Source of the DNA: Lachnospiraceae bacterium | GTDB taxonomy: Bacteria; Bacillota; Clostridia; Lachnospirales; Lachnospiraceae | Reading direction: 5' to 3' | NCBI GenBank assembly: GCA_015057505.1 | Contig: SVEG01000019.1 | Location: 1 to 63,487, forward strand | DNA length: 63,487 nucleotides | In this document: in pieces, positions 33,730 through 42,672 of the stretch | Position numbering within the stretch: position 1 is the first letter of the stretch | How the letters are laid out: each line of letters opens with the position of its first letter | The notes under the pieces: generated by a model | The model's input: only the letters and a program-made list of their open reading frames with translations | Told to the model about the DNA's origin: nothing | Databases searched by the model: none | Position numbers and translations under genes: made by a program

Positions 33730-35565
33730 ATGGCAAAGAAAAATAAGCAAAAAGACGGCTTTGGCTTTTTAATAAAAAAAGCATGCATAGAATTTCGCAT
33801 GAACGGAATAAAAGGTGTAATGCGTAAAACTAAAAATAAGATTTTACATAAGAGTGAAGCAAAAGAATATATAAAACTACATGTTCTTTCAGAAGATGAA
33901 AGAAAGAGACAGCAGGATACGGTTTTTGATAGAAATATTAAATTTAGTATTCTGGTGCCGTTGTGGAATACTCCTATAAAGTATCTGGAGGAGATGATTG
34001 ATTCTGTAATTGCACAGACATATGCTAACTGGGAACTGTGTCTTGCAGACGGAAGTGATGATGCTCACAAAGAAGTAGGGGAGAGATGTCTTAGATATAG
34101 TGCTCAGGACAAGCGAATAGTTTATAAAAAACTCAAGGAGAATAAGGGCATTGCAGGGAATACCAATGAATGTTATGCTATGGCAACTGGAGAGTTTATT
34201 GCACTTTTCGATCACGATGATGTGTTACATCCGGCAGCACTGTATGAAATGATGGTTAAAATCTGCGAAGAGGATGCGGATTTCGTGTATACGGACGAGG
34301 CGACATTTGAGGGTGATGATATTACAGATATTATAACTTTCCATTTTAAGCCCGACTTTGCAATTGATAATCTTCGCGCGAATAATTATATATGCCATTT
34401 TTCAAGTTTTTCGGCAGAGCTTATGTCAGAGACGGAGCTTTTTAGGAAAGAGTATGACGGAAGTCAGGATCACGATATGATATTAAGGCTTACGGCTAAT
34501 GCAAAGAAAGTATGTCATATACCGAAATTGTTATATTTTTGGCGTTCTCATCCTAACTCAGTTGCGTCGGACATTAACTCGAAGACGTATGCTATTGATT
34601 CCGGTAAAAGAGCTGTAAAAGATAGCTTGCTTGCTGAGGGAATAAGGGCGGAGGTTGAGAGCTCAAGGGCATTTCCTACAATTTATAGGCTTAAATATGA
34701 ACTTACCGCTACACCCAAGATATCAATATTGATTCCTAATAAAGATCATATTAAGGATCTTACAAGATGTATTGATTCTATAAGGGAAATGTCTACCTAT
34801 ACCAATTATGAGATTATCGTTATAGAGAATAACAGTGTGGAGGAAATCACTTTCCGTTACTACGAGTATTTGGAGAGCCTTGAAAACGTTCGGGTAGTAC
34901 GATATACAGGAGGCTTTAACTATGCCGCGATAAATAATTTTGGTGCAGGATATGCAACAGGAGATTTACTCCTTTTGCTTAATAATGATACAAAGGTTAT
35001 TACTCCGGAATGGATGGAAGAAATGCTGATGTATGCGCAGAGAAAAGATGTCGGTGCGGTAGGGGCTAAGCTTTACTATGAGGATGATACAATTCAGCAT
35101 GCAGGTATAGTTATAGGGCTTGGTGCACATAGGGCTGCCGGACATACACATTACAGATGTACAAAAGATAATTTGGGATATATGGGCAAGCTTTTTTATG
35201 CACAAAATGTGAGCGCTGTAACAGGCGCATGTTTGCTCGTTAAAAAGAACCTGTATGATGAACTGGGTGGCCTTGATGAACAGTTTACGGTTGCATTCAA
35301 TGATGTGGATTTTTGTTTAAGAATCCGTGAAAAAGGATATTTGATAGTATTTACTCCATATGCAGAACTTTACCATTATGAGTCAAAATCCCGTGGATTT
35401 GAAGATACTAAGGAGAAAAAAGAACGATTCGAAGGTGAAGTTAAAATATTTAGGGAACGTTATAAAGAATTACTAAGGAAAGGCGATCCTTATTATAATC
35501 CTAATTTTACTTTGAACCGTGCAGATTATAGTCTCAGAAGTAAAGATGAGGGGTTTGATATTTAG
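33730..35565 (+). CDS. Double-domain family 2 glycosyltransferase
   Basis: 611 residues carrying two GT-A domains. The first (about 70-300) has ILVPLWNTPIKYLEEM, LCLADGSDD and LFDHDDVLHPAALYEM with a DHDD metal site. The second (about 328-560) has ISILIPNKDHIKDLTRCI, IIVIENNSVEE, LLLLNNDTKVI and FNDVDFCLRIREKGY. Such twin transferases often polymerise repeats by adding two alternating sugars, for instance in rhamnan-type polymers. A basic N-terminal stretch may bind the membrane. AGAAAGG is the ribosome site. Confidence 0.9.
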   Translation: MAKKNKQKDGFGFLIKKACIEFRMNGIKGVMRKTKNKILHKSEAKEYIKLHVLSEDERKRQQDTVFDRNIKFSILVPLWNTPIKYLEEMIDSVIAQTYANWELCLADGSDDAHKEVGERCLRYSAQDKRIVYKKLKENKGIAGNTNECYAMATGEFIALFDHDDVLHPAALYEMMVKICEEDADFVYTDEATFEGDDITDIITFHFKPDFAIDNLRANNYICHFSSFSAELMSETELFRKEYDGSQDHDMILRLTANAKKVCHIPKLLYFWRSHPNSVASDINSKTYAIDSGKRAVKDSLLAEGIRAEVESSRAFPTIYRLKYELTATPKISILIPNKDHIKDLTRCIDSIREMSTYTNYEIIVIENNSVEEITFRYYEYLESLENVRVVRYTGGFNYAAINNFGAGYATGDLLLLLNNDTKVITPEWMEEMLMYAQRKDVGAVGAKLYYEDDTIQHAGIVIGLGAHRAAGHTHYRCTKDNLGYMGKLFYAQNVSAVTGACLLVKKNLYDELGGLDEQFTVAFNDVDFCLRIREKGYLIVFTPYAELYHYESKSRGFEDTKEKKERFEGEVKIFRERYKELLRKGDPYYNPNFTLNRADYSLRSKDEGFDI

Positions 35566-35567
35566 GA

Positions 35568-37391
35568 TTGAAGAGCGAAAAGTTTTTACATGTTACAAAA
35601 GATAAAAACTTTAAGCTTAATAGTAGTTCACCACTGCCGGAGAAGATAGATTATATATTGTTTTTTGTGATTGCAGTGGGATGTTTTTTTTCGTTTCAAA
35701 ATAGTGATATAGTTCATACTGTGTCGTCATCAGTCGGTTGCCTTAACGGCCACTGGTTAGATTTTTATGACTATAATGCGCAGTTTGAGTTATATGACAG
35801 TTATATGCCCAGCACATATATTTTGTTTGCTATATGGAATATTCCGTGTTATATGTTGGGAATTCTTGATTTGCCTGTAACCGATGATATTACATTTGGC
35901 ATATTAATGTGGAATAAGTTACTTCCGTGTATAATATATATGCTGTCAGGACAACTTGTCTGTAAAATTGGTAAGGAAGTAGGAATGGGCGATTCAAAGT
36001 CAAAGCTTTGCGCATATGCATTTCTTACCTCGCCAATAGGTTTTTTCAGTCAGTTTATATTTGGGCAATATGATGTTTTTACATTGTTTTTTGTTTTGTC
36101 CGGATTCTATTTTTGGTTAAAAGACAAAGAAACACTTTTTATATTGTGCTTTGGTGTATCCTTTACATTTAAATATTTTGCGCTTCTTGTATTTGTGCCG
36201 TTACTGCTTTTGAAGAATAAAAATATTTTGAAAATACTCGTGAGTCTTGCACTATCATTTATACCGTTTGCTATAGAAGTCATTGTGTATTTTAGGAGCG
36301 TTATTTTTAGAGAGTATGTTTTTGGTTTTCAGCCGACCGGATATGTTAATATTACGGGGATAAATACAGGCATTGGAATTGTCAGTGTTGTAGTACTTTT
36401 TTGTGGTATCATTGCGGCATACGCATATTTTGTAACGGTAGAATCGAAGGACGAGAGTGTTAAGTGGTCAATATACATCATAGGACTTATGATGTTTGCT
36501 GTTTTTGGTATTGGCAGGTGGCATCCGCAATGGTTGCTTCTCATGGTGCCGTTTCTGGTTTTTGGGGCATTTATTCATAGTGATACTAAGATTTTCATGG
36601 TGCTTGATTTGCTGCTGATGCTGTTTTTTGTAATATTTATAGTAAATGAGTTTAGTGGGGCGGCGGATGAAATACTTCTTGAAAGAGGTGTTTTCGGAAA
36701 ATATATCAGATATGAAAGCTCTCTGAGAGAAATTTTGTTTTTTGGAAATAAGGATTTAGCTTTATCTTTTTATGTGGTTTTGTTATTAATTATGGTGTTG
36801 TTTAAACATCCGAGGTATTTGTCCGAGGATGTTAAAAAAAATATTGATAAAGAGGGCATGTGGTTTATTAGAGGCAGATTTGTGTTGGGAGTGGCGTTTT
36901 TTATAGTGCCTGCGATTGTTTTTCTTGCTATAGAGGTATTGCCTCCATATGTAACTTTTCATACGCGGAATATATACAGCGATATAAGCGGAATGATAGA
37001 CAGAGAGGTAACGCAGGTTTTTATTTCGAAAAAAGGAGTTCTTGAATCAATAGAGTTCCCGGTAGGTACTTACGGGAGAGAGAATGACGTTACATTAAAC
37101 ATTTCTTTAAGAGATGCAGATACAAGAGAATTATTGTTTTCTCAGAATATAACGATGAAAGATATTGATGATAATGAATGGGTATGTGTGGATACAGATG
37201 ATTTAAGATTGGAAATCGGAGGTACGTATAGAATTGACATATCATGTTCTGACGGTGAGAGCAATAACTGTGTAACATTATACAGAACGGAAAACAGAGG
37301 AAATCAGTTGCATGGCTATGCTATAATCGGAGGAGAACGAATGGATTATCATCTTTGTATAAAAATTGTGGAAAATAAGCAGAAAAAATAG
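35568..37391 (+). CDS. GT-C-like polytopic membrane glycosyltransferase, copy 1
   Basis: 607 residues from TTG at 35568, only 2 bases after the previous stop; the ribosome site (GAGGGG, about 15 bases back) is poorly spaced, so coupled translation is likely. About ten membrane helices; conserved points shared with the next gene are an early DSYMPSTYILFAIWN loop, SKLCAYAFLTSPIGFFSQFIFGQYD, and GRWHPQWLL, resembling polyprenyl-phosphate-dependent mannosyl-type GT-C enzymes. After the last helix (about 445-465) a beta-rich extracytoplasmic domain of some 140 residues ends in ISCSDGESNNCVTLYRTE and DYHLCIKI. Donor and acceptor unknown. Confidence 0.82.
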   Translation: MKSEKFLHVTKDKNFKLNSSSPLPEKIDYILFFVIAVGCFFSFQNSDIVHTVSSSVGCLNGHWLDFYDYNAQFELYDSYMPSTYILFAIWNIPCYMLGILDLPVTDDITFGILMWNKLLPCIIYMLSGQLVCKIGKEVGMGDSKSKLCAYAFLTSPIGFFSQFIFGQYDVFTLFFVLSGFYFWLKDKETLFILCFGVSFTFKYFALLVFVPLLLLKNKNILKILVSLALSFIPFAIEVIVYFRSVIFREYVFGFQPTGYVNITGINTGIGIVSVVVLFCGIIAAYAYFVTVESKDESVKWSIYIIGLMMFAVFGIGRWHPQWLLLMVPFLVFGAFIHSDTKIFMVLDLLLMLFFVIFIVNEFSGAADEILLERGVFGKYIRYESSLREILFFGNKDLALSFYVVLLLIMVLFKHPRYLSEDVKKNIDKEGMWFIRGRFVLGVAFFIVPAIVFLAIEVLPPYVTFHTRNIYSDISGMIDREVTQVFISKKGVLESIEFPVGTYGRENDVTLNISLRDADTRELLFSQNITMKDIDDNEWVCVDTDDLRLEIGGTYRIDISCSDGESNNCVTLYRTENRGNQLHGYAIIGGERMDYHLCIKIVENKQKK

Positions 37392-37414
37392 TTAAGATGC
37401 GATGGGAGACAGAC

Positions 37415-39259
37415 ATGAAAAAAACAAAAGTTTCTATGTTGATTGAAAAACCGCTTACAATATTTGACTATATTGTTTTTGGAGTTATAGCTTTAATATG
37501 TTACCTTACATTTCAACAGGGAGATATTATGCATACGGCAGGTTCATCTTATGCATATTTGCATGGGCATATACTTGATTATTATGACTATGCTGCATAT
37601 GAATATAATATGTGGGATAGTTACATGCCAAGCACATATATTATGTTTGCCATATGGAACATACCTATGAAGCTTTTTGGGATAGTAACAGAGCCTGAAC
37701 GATTTGCAGATTTTTGGGTAATTATGTGGTATAAGCTGTTGCCTGTTTCTTTGTATATTGCGTCAGGACTTATTATTTATAAAATAGCGGATGCAATAGG
37801 AATGGGTGGTAAAAAATCAAAGCTTTGTGCATACGCATTCCTTACGGCACCGATTGGCTTTTTTAGCCAGTTTATGTTTGGACAGTATGATATTTTTACA
37901 ATATTTTTTATGCTCCTTGGTTTGTATTATTACTATAAAAATAATAATAAACTTTTTATATTGTATTTTGCATTATCGATACCGTTCAAATTGTGGTCTA
38001 TACTGTTTTTTGTACCATTGTTGCTTCTTAAAGAAAAGAATATTTGGAAGATAATTCGTAATATTTTACTTGTGGCAATTCCGTATGCTATTGAGTTTGT
38101 TGTATATTACGGCAATGAAGTGTTTAGGGAATGCGTATTGGGATTTAGTGCAACCAGCTATGTGTATACTGCGGGCCTGAATGTAGGTGCAGGTACTGTC
38201 AGTTATGTTGTTTTGATGTGGGGTCTGATCTGTGCATATGCGTATTTTAAGACTCCGGAGAACGAAACAGATAATGTTAAGTGGTCATTGTATCTTTCAT
38301 GTCTCGTTATTGTGGCGTTATTTGGATTGAGTCAATGGCATCCTCAGTGGTTGCTTCTCGCAATGCCGTTTTTTGTACTTAGTGCATTTATTAACAAAGA
38401 CACAAAGATATTTATGGTTTTGGATATACCTATGATGCTGTTTTTCTCCATTTTTACAGTTAATGTGTGGCCTAATCATGTTGATCAGGAGCTCTTTACA
38501 TGGGGAATTTTCGGCGATTATATTTATAAATATATCGGTACAAAGTTAATGATGAGAGATTTATATATCATAAGTGATATAGGAATCGTATTTACTTTGT
38601 TTACTGCACTTTTGGTAGTGTCGGCATTGTTTAAGCATCCCAAATATTGTGTAGATAATTTTAAGTCTGATGTGGATAATTGCATAGGATGGATTAGAAC
38701 GCGATTTTTGGTTGGAGTCGGTATATTTGTTATTCCTGCAGTTATATGCTTTGTTGTTGCGGCATTACCTCCGTATGTAACATATAATACAGGCTTGTCG
38801 CATGCGGTTACTGCTCCGCTTATTAACAGTCAGGTTAGTGAAGTGTTTATTCCTCAAAGTGAGGCGCTTGATAAGTTGGAATTTAAAGTGGCGACATATC
38901 AGCGACAAAATGATGTTGAAATAGAAGTTAATATTGTTAATACATCTCAAAATGCACTTATATACACAACTAAGCTTGATGCAAAGTTATTTAAAGATAA
39001 TAGCTGGGTGGAAGTTGATTTGGCAAAACTGCCGGTTGTTCCCGGAGATAAGTATCGCATTGACATAAGCTGTTATGAAGGCGATGGCGGTAATTGTATA
39101 AGCTTATACCGAACGGAAGATTTAGGAAAAGAAAAAAACGGATATGCATTTATAAAAGGAGAAGCTAAAGATTATCATTTGTGTATCAGAATATATGAGC
39201 AAGATAAGAATAATGATAATACAAGGCTTTTTGGATGGGTCTGGGATAAAAATGAGTAA
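37415..39259 (+). CDS. GT-C-like polytopic membrane glycosyltransferase, copy 2
   Basis: 614 residues; ATG at 37415 with GGGAG 8 bases upstream is preferred to the in-frame ATG at 37397. It is a clear tandem paralogue of the previous gene, with the same DSYMPSTYIMFAIWN, SKLCAYAFLTAPIGFFSQFMFGQYD and WHPQWLL motifs, the same helix layout and the same C-terminal beta-rich domain (ISCYEGDGGNCISLYRTE, DYHLCIRI). The two have diverged widely at other positions, suggesting different donors or acceptors. A short Asn/Asp-rich tail follows. Confidence 0.82.
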   Translation: MKKTKVSMLIEKPLTIFDYIVFGVIALICYLTFQQGDIMHTAGSSYAYLHGHILDYYDYAAYEYNMWDSYMPSTYIMFAIWNIPMKLFGIVTEPERFADFWVIMWYKLLPVSLYIASGLIIYKIADAIGMGGKKSKLCAYAFLTAPIGFFSQFMFGQYDIFTIFFMLLGLYYYYKNNNKLFILYFALSIPFKLWSILFFVPLLLLKEKNIWKIIRNILLVAIPYAIEFVVYYGNEVFRECVLGFSATSYVYTAGLNVGAGTVSYVVLMWGLICAYAYFKTPENETDNVKWSLYLSCLVIVALFGLSQWHPQWLLLAMPFFVLSAFINKDTKIFMVLDIPMMLFFSIFTVNVWPNHVDQELFTWGIFGDYIYKYIGTKLMMRDLYIISDIGIVFTLFTALLVVSALFKHPKYCVDNFKSDVDNCIGWIRTRFLVGVGIFVIPAVICFVVAALPPYVTYNTGLSHAVTAPLINSQVSEVFIPQSEALDKLEFKVATYQRQNDVEIEVNIVNTSQNALIYTTKLDAKLFKDNSWVEVDLAKLPVVPGDKYRIDISCYEGDGGNCISLYRTEDLGKEKNGYAFIKGEAKDYHLCIRIYEQDKNNDNTRLFGWVWDKNE

Positions 39260-39286
39260 GATACATCATAGGAAGTGAGGACTAAT

Positions 39287-40363
39287 ATGCTTGAGTTGTC
39301 TTTTTATAAGGGAAAGAAAGTCTTTGTTACAGGCCATACAGGCTTTAAGGGCTCATGGCTTTGCCGTGTGCTTGTAAAGGCGGGAGCAGAGGTTACGGGA
39401 TATGCACTTATGCCTCCTGCGGGAGAGCCAAATCTTTATGAGCTTTGCGGAGTAGATGGGAAGATAACTTCTGTTATCGGAGATATCCGTGATCTTAAAA
39501 GTTTAAGTGAAGCTTTTGAAGAGGCACAGCCGGAGATAGTTTTTCATCTTGCAGCACAGCCTATTGTAAGGGATTCTTATAAGAATCCGGTATATACTTA
39601 TGAGACCAATGTTATGGGAACGGTTAATATCCTTGAGTGTGTACGTAAAAGCAGCAGTGTAGTGAGCTTTCTTAATGTAACAACAGACAAGGTTTATAAA
39701 AATAATGAATGGCAACGCGGATATACGGAGGAGGATGAACTTGACGGATATGATCCGTATTCTAACAGCAAGTCCTGTTCGGAGCTTGTTACGCACAGCT
39801 ACATGAAGTCATTTTTCTCGGAGGATGCTGTTAAAGAGGGAGCTAAGATACCTGCTATTTCGACAGCAAGAGCAGGTAATGTAATTGGTGGCGGAGATTT
39901 TGCAAATGACAGAATTATCCCCGACTGCGTACGCGCAGCTATGAAAAAGGAATCTATTATTGTGCGCAATCCGCACTCTGTAAGACCTTTCCAACATGTA
40001 CTTGAACCGCTTTATGTATATCTTATGATTGCGCAGGCGCAGGCAGAGGATAAGAACTATGCGGGTTATTATAATGTGGGTCCGGATGATATTGATTGTG
40101 TTACTACGGGCGAGCTTACAACGATGTTTTGTGAAAGCTGGGGCGAAGGTCAGGAATGGATTAACAAATGTGACCACGGACCCCATGAGGCAGGCTTTTT
40201 GAAGCTTGATTGTACAAAGTGTAAAAAGGTATTTGGCTGGCAGCCTAAGTGGAATGTAAGGCAGGCTGTTGAGAAGACAGTGGAGTGGTCAAAAGTTTAT
40301 GCAGCAGGCGGGGATGTGATTGCCTGCATGGACGGACAGATTGAAGAAATATTTAAGGCTTAA
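39287..40363 (+). CDS. rfbG: CDP-glucose 4,6-dehydratase
   Basis: 358 residues from the ATG at 39287 (GTGAGG upstream). Extended SDR: VTGHTGFKGSWLCRVL is the characteristic N-terminus of RfbG, then HLAAQPIVRDSYKNPVYTYETNVMGT, TTDKVYKNNEW and YDPYSNSKSCSE (Tyr-x3-Lys). It converts CDP-glucose to CDP-4-keto-6-deoxyglucose, the entry to 3,6-dideoxyhexoses. The CDP-glucose-forming cytidylyltransferase rfbF is not in the window. Confidence 0.94.
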   Translation: MLELSFYKGKKVFVTGHTGFKGSWLCRVLVKAGAEVTGYALMPPAGEPNLYELCGVDGKITSVIGDIRDLKSLSEAFEEAQPEIVFHLAAQPIVRDSYKNPVYTYETNVMGTVNILECVRKSSSVVSFLNVTTDKVYKNNEWQRGYTEEDELDGYDPYSNSKSCSELVTHSYMKSFFSEDAVKEGAKIPAISTARAGNVIGGGDFANDRIIPDCVRAAMKKESIIVRNPHSVRPFQHVLEPLYVYLMIAQAQAEDKNYAGYYNVGPDDIDCVTTGELTTMFCESWGEGQEWINKCDHGPHEAGFLKLDCTKCKKVFGWQPKWNVRQAVEKTVEWSKVYAAGGDVIACMDGQIEEIFKA

Positions 40364-40388
40364 TTGCCCGGACGAATAGGAGATAATT

Positions 40389-41723
40389 ATGTTTGATAAT
40401 ATGACGGAACAGCAGGCAAGAGAAGAGATACTTAAGCTTACTGCAGAGTACTGTAAGAAATATCACACAAAAAAGGAATATAAAGAAGGTGACAGGATTC
40501 CGTATGCATCACGTGTGTACGATGAGGCAGAGATGGTTAACCTTGTTGACAGTTCGCTTGAATTCTGGCTTACATCCGGAAGATTTACAGATAAGTTTGA
40601 GGCAGATTTTGCAAAGTATCTCGGAGTAAGATACTGTTCGCTTGTGAATTCCGGTTCGTCAGCTAATCTTGTGGCTTTTATGACGCTTACATCACCGCTT
40701 CTTAAGGAACGACAGGTTAAGCGTGGAGATGAGGTTATTACCGTGGCGGCAGGTTTTCCTACAACAGTTGCGCCCGTTATCCAGTACGGTGCCATTCCTG
40801 TATTTGTGGATGTTACGATTCCGCAGTATAACATAGATGTTAATATGCTTGAGGCGGCGCTTTCCGAGAAAACAAAGGCTGTCATGATTGCACATACATT
40901 AGGTAATCCATTTAATCTTAAGGCAGTTAAGGAATTCTGTGATAAGCATAATCTCTGGCTTGTAGAGGATAACTGCGACGCTCTCGGAAGTACTTATGAA
41001 ATAGACGGTAAAGTTAAACTTACAGGAACGATAGGTGATATCGGAACATCAAGTTTTTATCCGCCGCATCATATGACAATGGGTGAGGGTGGTGCCGTGT
41101 ATACGGACAATCCGCTCCTTAATAAAATAATCCGCTCTTTTAGGGACTGGGGAAGAGACTGCTCATGTCCTTCCGGTATGGATAACCTTTGCGGGCACAG
41201 GTTTGACCGCCAGTACGGAGAACTTCCGCTTGGCTACGATCATAAGTATGTGTATTCGCATTTCGGCTATAATCTCAAGGCTACTGACATGCAGGCGGCA
41301 GTGGGCTGTGCACAGCTTGAGAAGTTCCCTGCTTTTGTTGAGAAACGTAAGAAAAACTTTGCTTTTCTTAAGGAAGCACTTGCAGATTGCGCAGATAAGC
41401 TTATTTTGCCGGAGGCATGTGAGAATTCAGAACCGAGTTGGTTTGGATTTATGCTTACCTGTAAGGAAGGTGTTGACCGAAATAAAGTGGTGCCGTATAT
41501 TGAGAGCAAAGGCGTTCAGACAAGAATGCTTTTTGCAGGTAATCTTACGAAGCATCCGTGTTTTGATGAGATGCGTGCGAACGGTTGCGGTTACCGTGTT
41601 GTCGGTGAACTTAAGAATACCGACCGTATTATGAAGGATACATTCTGGATTGGTGTATATCCCGGAATGACGGATGAGATGCTTAAATTTATGGTAAAGA
41701 CCGTAAAAGAGGCATTAGAATAA
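40389..41723 (+). CDS. rfbH: CDP-4-dehydro-6-deoxyglucose 3-dehydrase (E1)
   Basis: 444 residues. Aminotransferase-fold (DegT/DnrJ/EryC1 group) enzyme using PMP. In SFYPPHHMTMGEGGAV (near residue 223-238) a His stands where aminotransferases have the PLP-binding Lys, the hallmark of E1. Cysteines in DWGRDCSCPSGMDNLCGHRFD match the iron-sulfur cluster region of RfbH-type proteins. With its reductase it removes the C3 hydroxyl. The ferredoxin-type reductase partner (E3, RfbI) and any final epimerase/reductase are not present here. Confidence 0.94.
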   Translation: MFDNMTEQQAREEILKLTAEYCKKYHTKKEYKEGDRIPYASRVYDEAEMVNLVDSSLEFWLTSGRFTDKFEADFAKYLGVRYCSLVNSGSSANLVAFMTLTSPLLKERQVKRGDEVITVAAGFPTTVAPVIQYGAIPVFVDVTIPQYNIDVNMLEAALSEKTKAVMIAHTLGNPFNLKAVKEFCDKHNLWLVEDNCDALGSTYEIDGKVKLTGTIGDIGTSSFYPPHHMTMGEGGAVYTDNPLLNKIIRSFRDWGRDCSCPSGMDNLCGHRFDRQYGELPLGYDHKYVYSHFGYNLKATDMQAAVGCAQLEKFPAFVEKRKKNFAFLKEALADCADKLILPEACENSEPSWFGFMLTCKEGVDRNKVVPYIESKGVQTRMLFAGNLTKHPCFDEMRANGCGYRVVGELKNTDRIMKDTFWIGVYPGMTDEMLKFMVKTVKEALE

Positions 41724-41736
41724 GGAGTAGCAGGTA

Positions 41737-42576
41737 GTGATAAAAAGAGTACAGCAGGCCAATCTCAAGATACTTCTTGAGGTGGATAGGATTTGTAAAA
41801 AGCATGGTATAAGATATTTACTTGATTCAGGAACTCTTATTGGTGCCGTAAGACACAGAGGATTCATTCCTTGGGATGATGATGTTGATTTGGCATTTCC
41901 AAGAGAGGATTACGAGAAGTTTCTGGCAGTGGCAAAAGATGAGCTTGCGGACGGAATAGAGCTTTATCGGCCTTGTGATATCGGTGGAGGCAAAGCCTTT
42001 TTCGATTTTACACCGAAGCTTGTGTATATGAACAGTCGTAAACATTTTGAGACGGAAGAAAGCAATTACTATGATAATATTCCGAACAAAATTTGCGTGG
42101 ATTTATTTGTGCTTGATGAGATTACGGAGAAATCATTTGCACAGAGGCTTCATATCCTCAAAATGTACATTATATACGGAATGGCGATGGGACATCGCTA
42201 CAGCCTTGATTATTCCAAATATAAAGGAATTCAAAAGCTTCAGGTTATGGTGCTTGCGATCATGGGAAAAATGTTTTCAATGAAGACGATTTACAAAATG
42301 GAGCATAAGGCAGCGACACGTTACAACAATTCCGGCAGTAAGCTATTATACTGGAGCAATTACGAACCGGGCTATACGCACATGACGATACCGAAGAGTG
42401 GTTCGTATAATATGACTGAGATGGAATTTGAAGGGCATATGCTTAGCGTGCCCGTTAATTATGACGGTGTGCTTAAGGTTGTGTATGGGGATTATATGAC
42501 ACTTCCGCCGGAAGATAAGAGAGTGCCCAAGCATGGCGAGTGCGATGAGGCGGCAGGTTTTTTTGTGGAAGTATAA
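41737..42576 (+). CDS. LicD-family phosphotransferase (phosphocholine-type)
   Basis: 279 residues from GTG at 41737, with AAGGAG 9 bases upstream. The LicD signature is complete: LLDSGTLIGAVRHRGFIPWDD followed by DVDLAF (residues about 29-55), with the Asp triad of a nucleotidyltransferase-like fold. LicD proteins move phosphocholine (or related phospho-groups) from a CDP carrier to surface glycans. It closes the large polysaccharide operon. No licA/licB/licC choline uptake genes are in view, so the substrate could be another phospho-compound. Confidence 0.92.
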   Translation: MIKRVQQANLKILLEVDRICKKHGIRYLLDSGTLIGAVRHRGFIPWDDDVDLAFPREDYEKFLAVAKDELADGIELYRPCDIGGGKAFFDFTPKLVYMNSRKHFETEESNYYDNIPNKICVDLFVLDEITEKSFAQRLHILKMYIIYGMAMGHRYSLDYSKYKGIQKLQVMVLAIMGKMFSMKTIYKMEHKAATRYNNSGSKLLYWSNYEPGYTHMTIPKSGSYNMTEMEFEGHMLSVPVNYDGVLKVVYGDYMTLPPEDKRVPKHGECDEAAGFFVEV

Positions 42577-42629
42577 ACAGCGATAAAACCAAAAACAGCC
42601 GGAACATAAGTCTTTAATAAGAAAATAAA

Positions 42630-42672
42630 AACAGCGCGTCCAATACTGATATTGTTGGAGGCGCTGTTTATA
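42630..42672. terminator. Bidirectional terminator between licD-type gene and the FliD-like gene
   Basis: AACAGCGC-G-TCCAA pairs with TTGGA-G-GCGCTGTT. The plus strand continues into TTATA and the minus strand into TTTTTA, so it can end both convergent transcripts. It overlaps the stop codon of the minus-strand gene. Confidence 0.85.
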
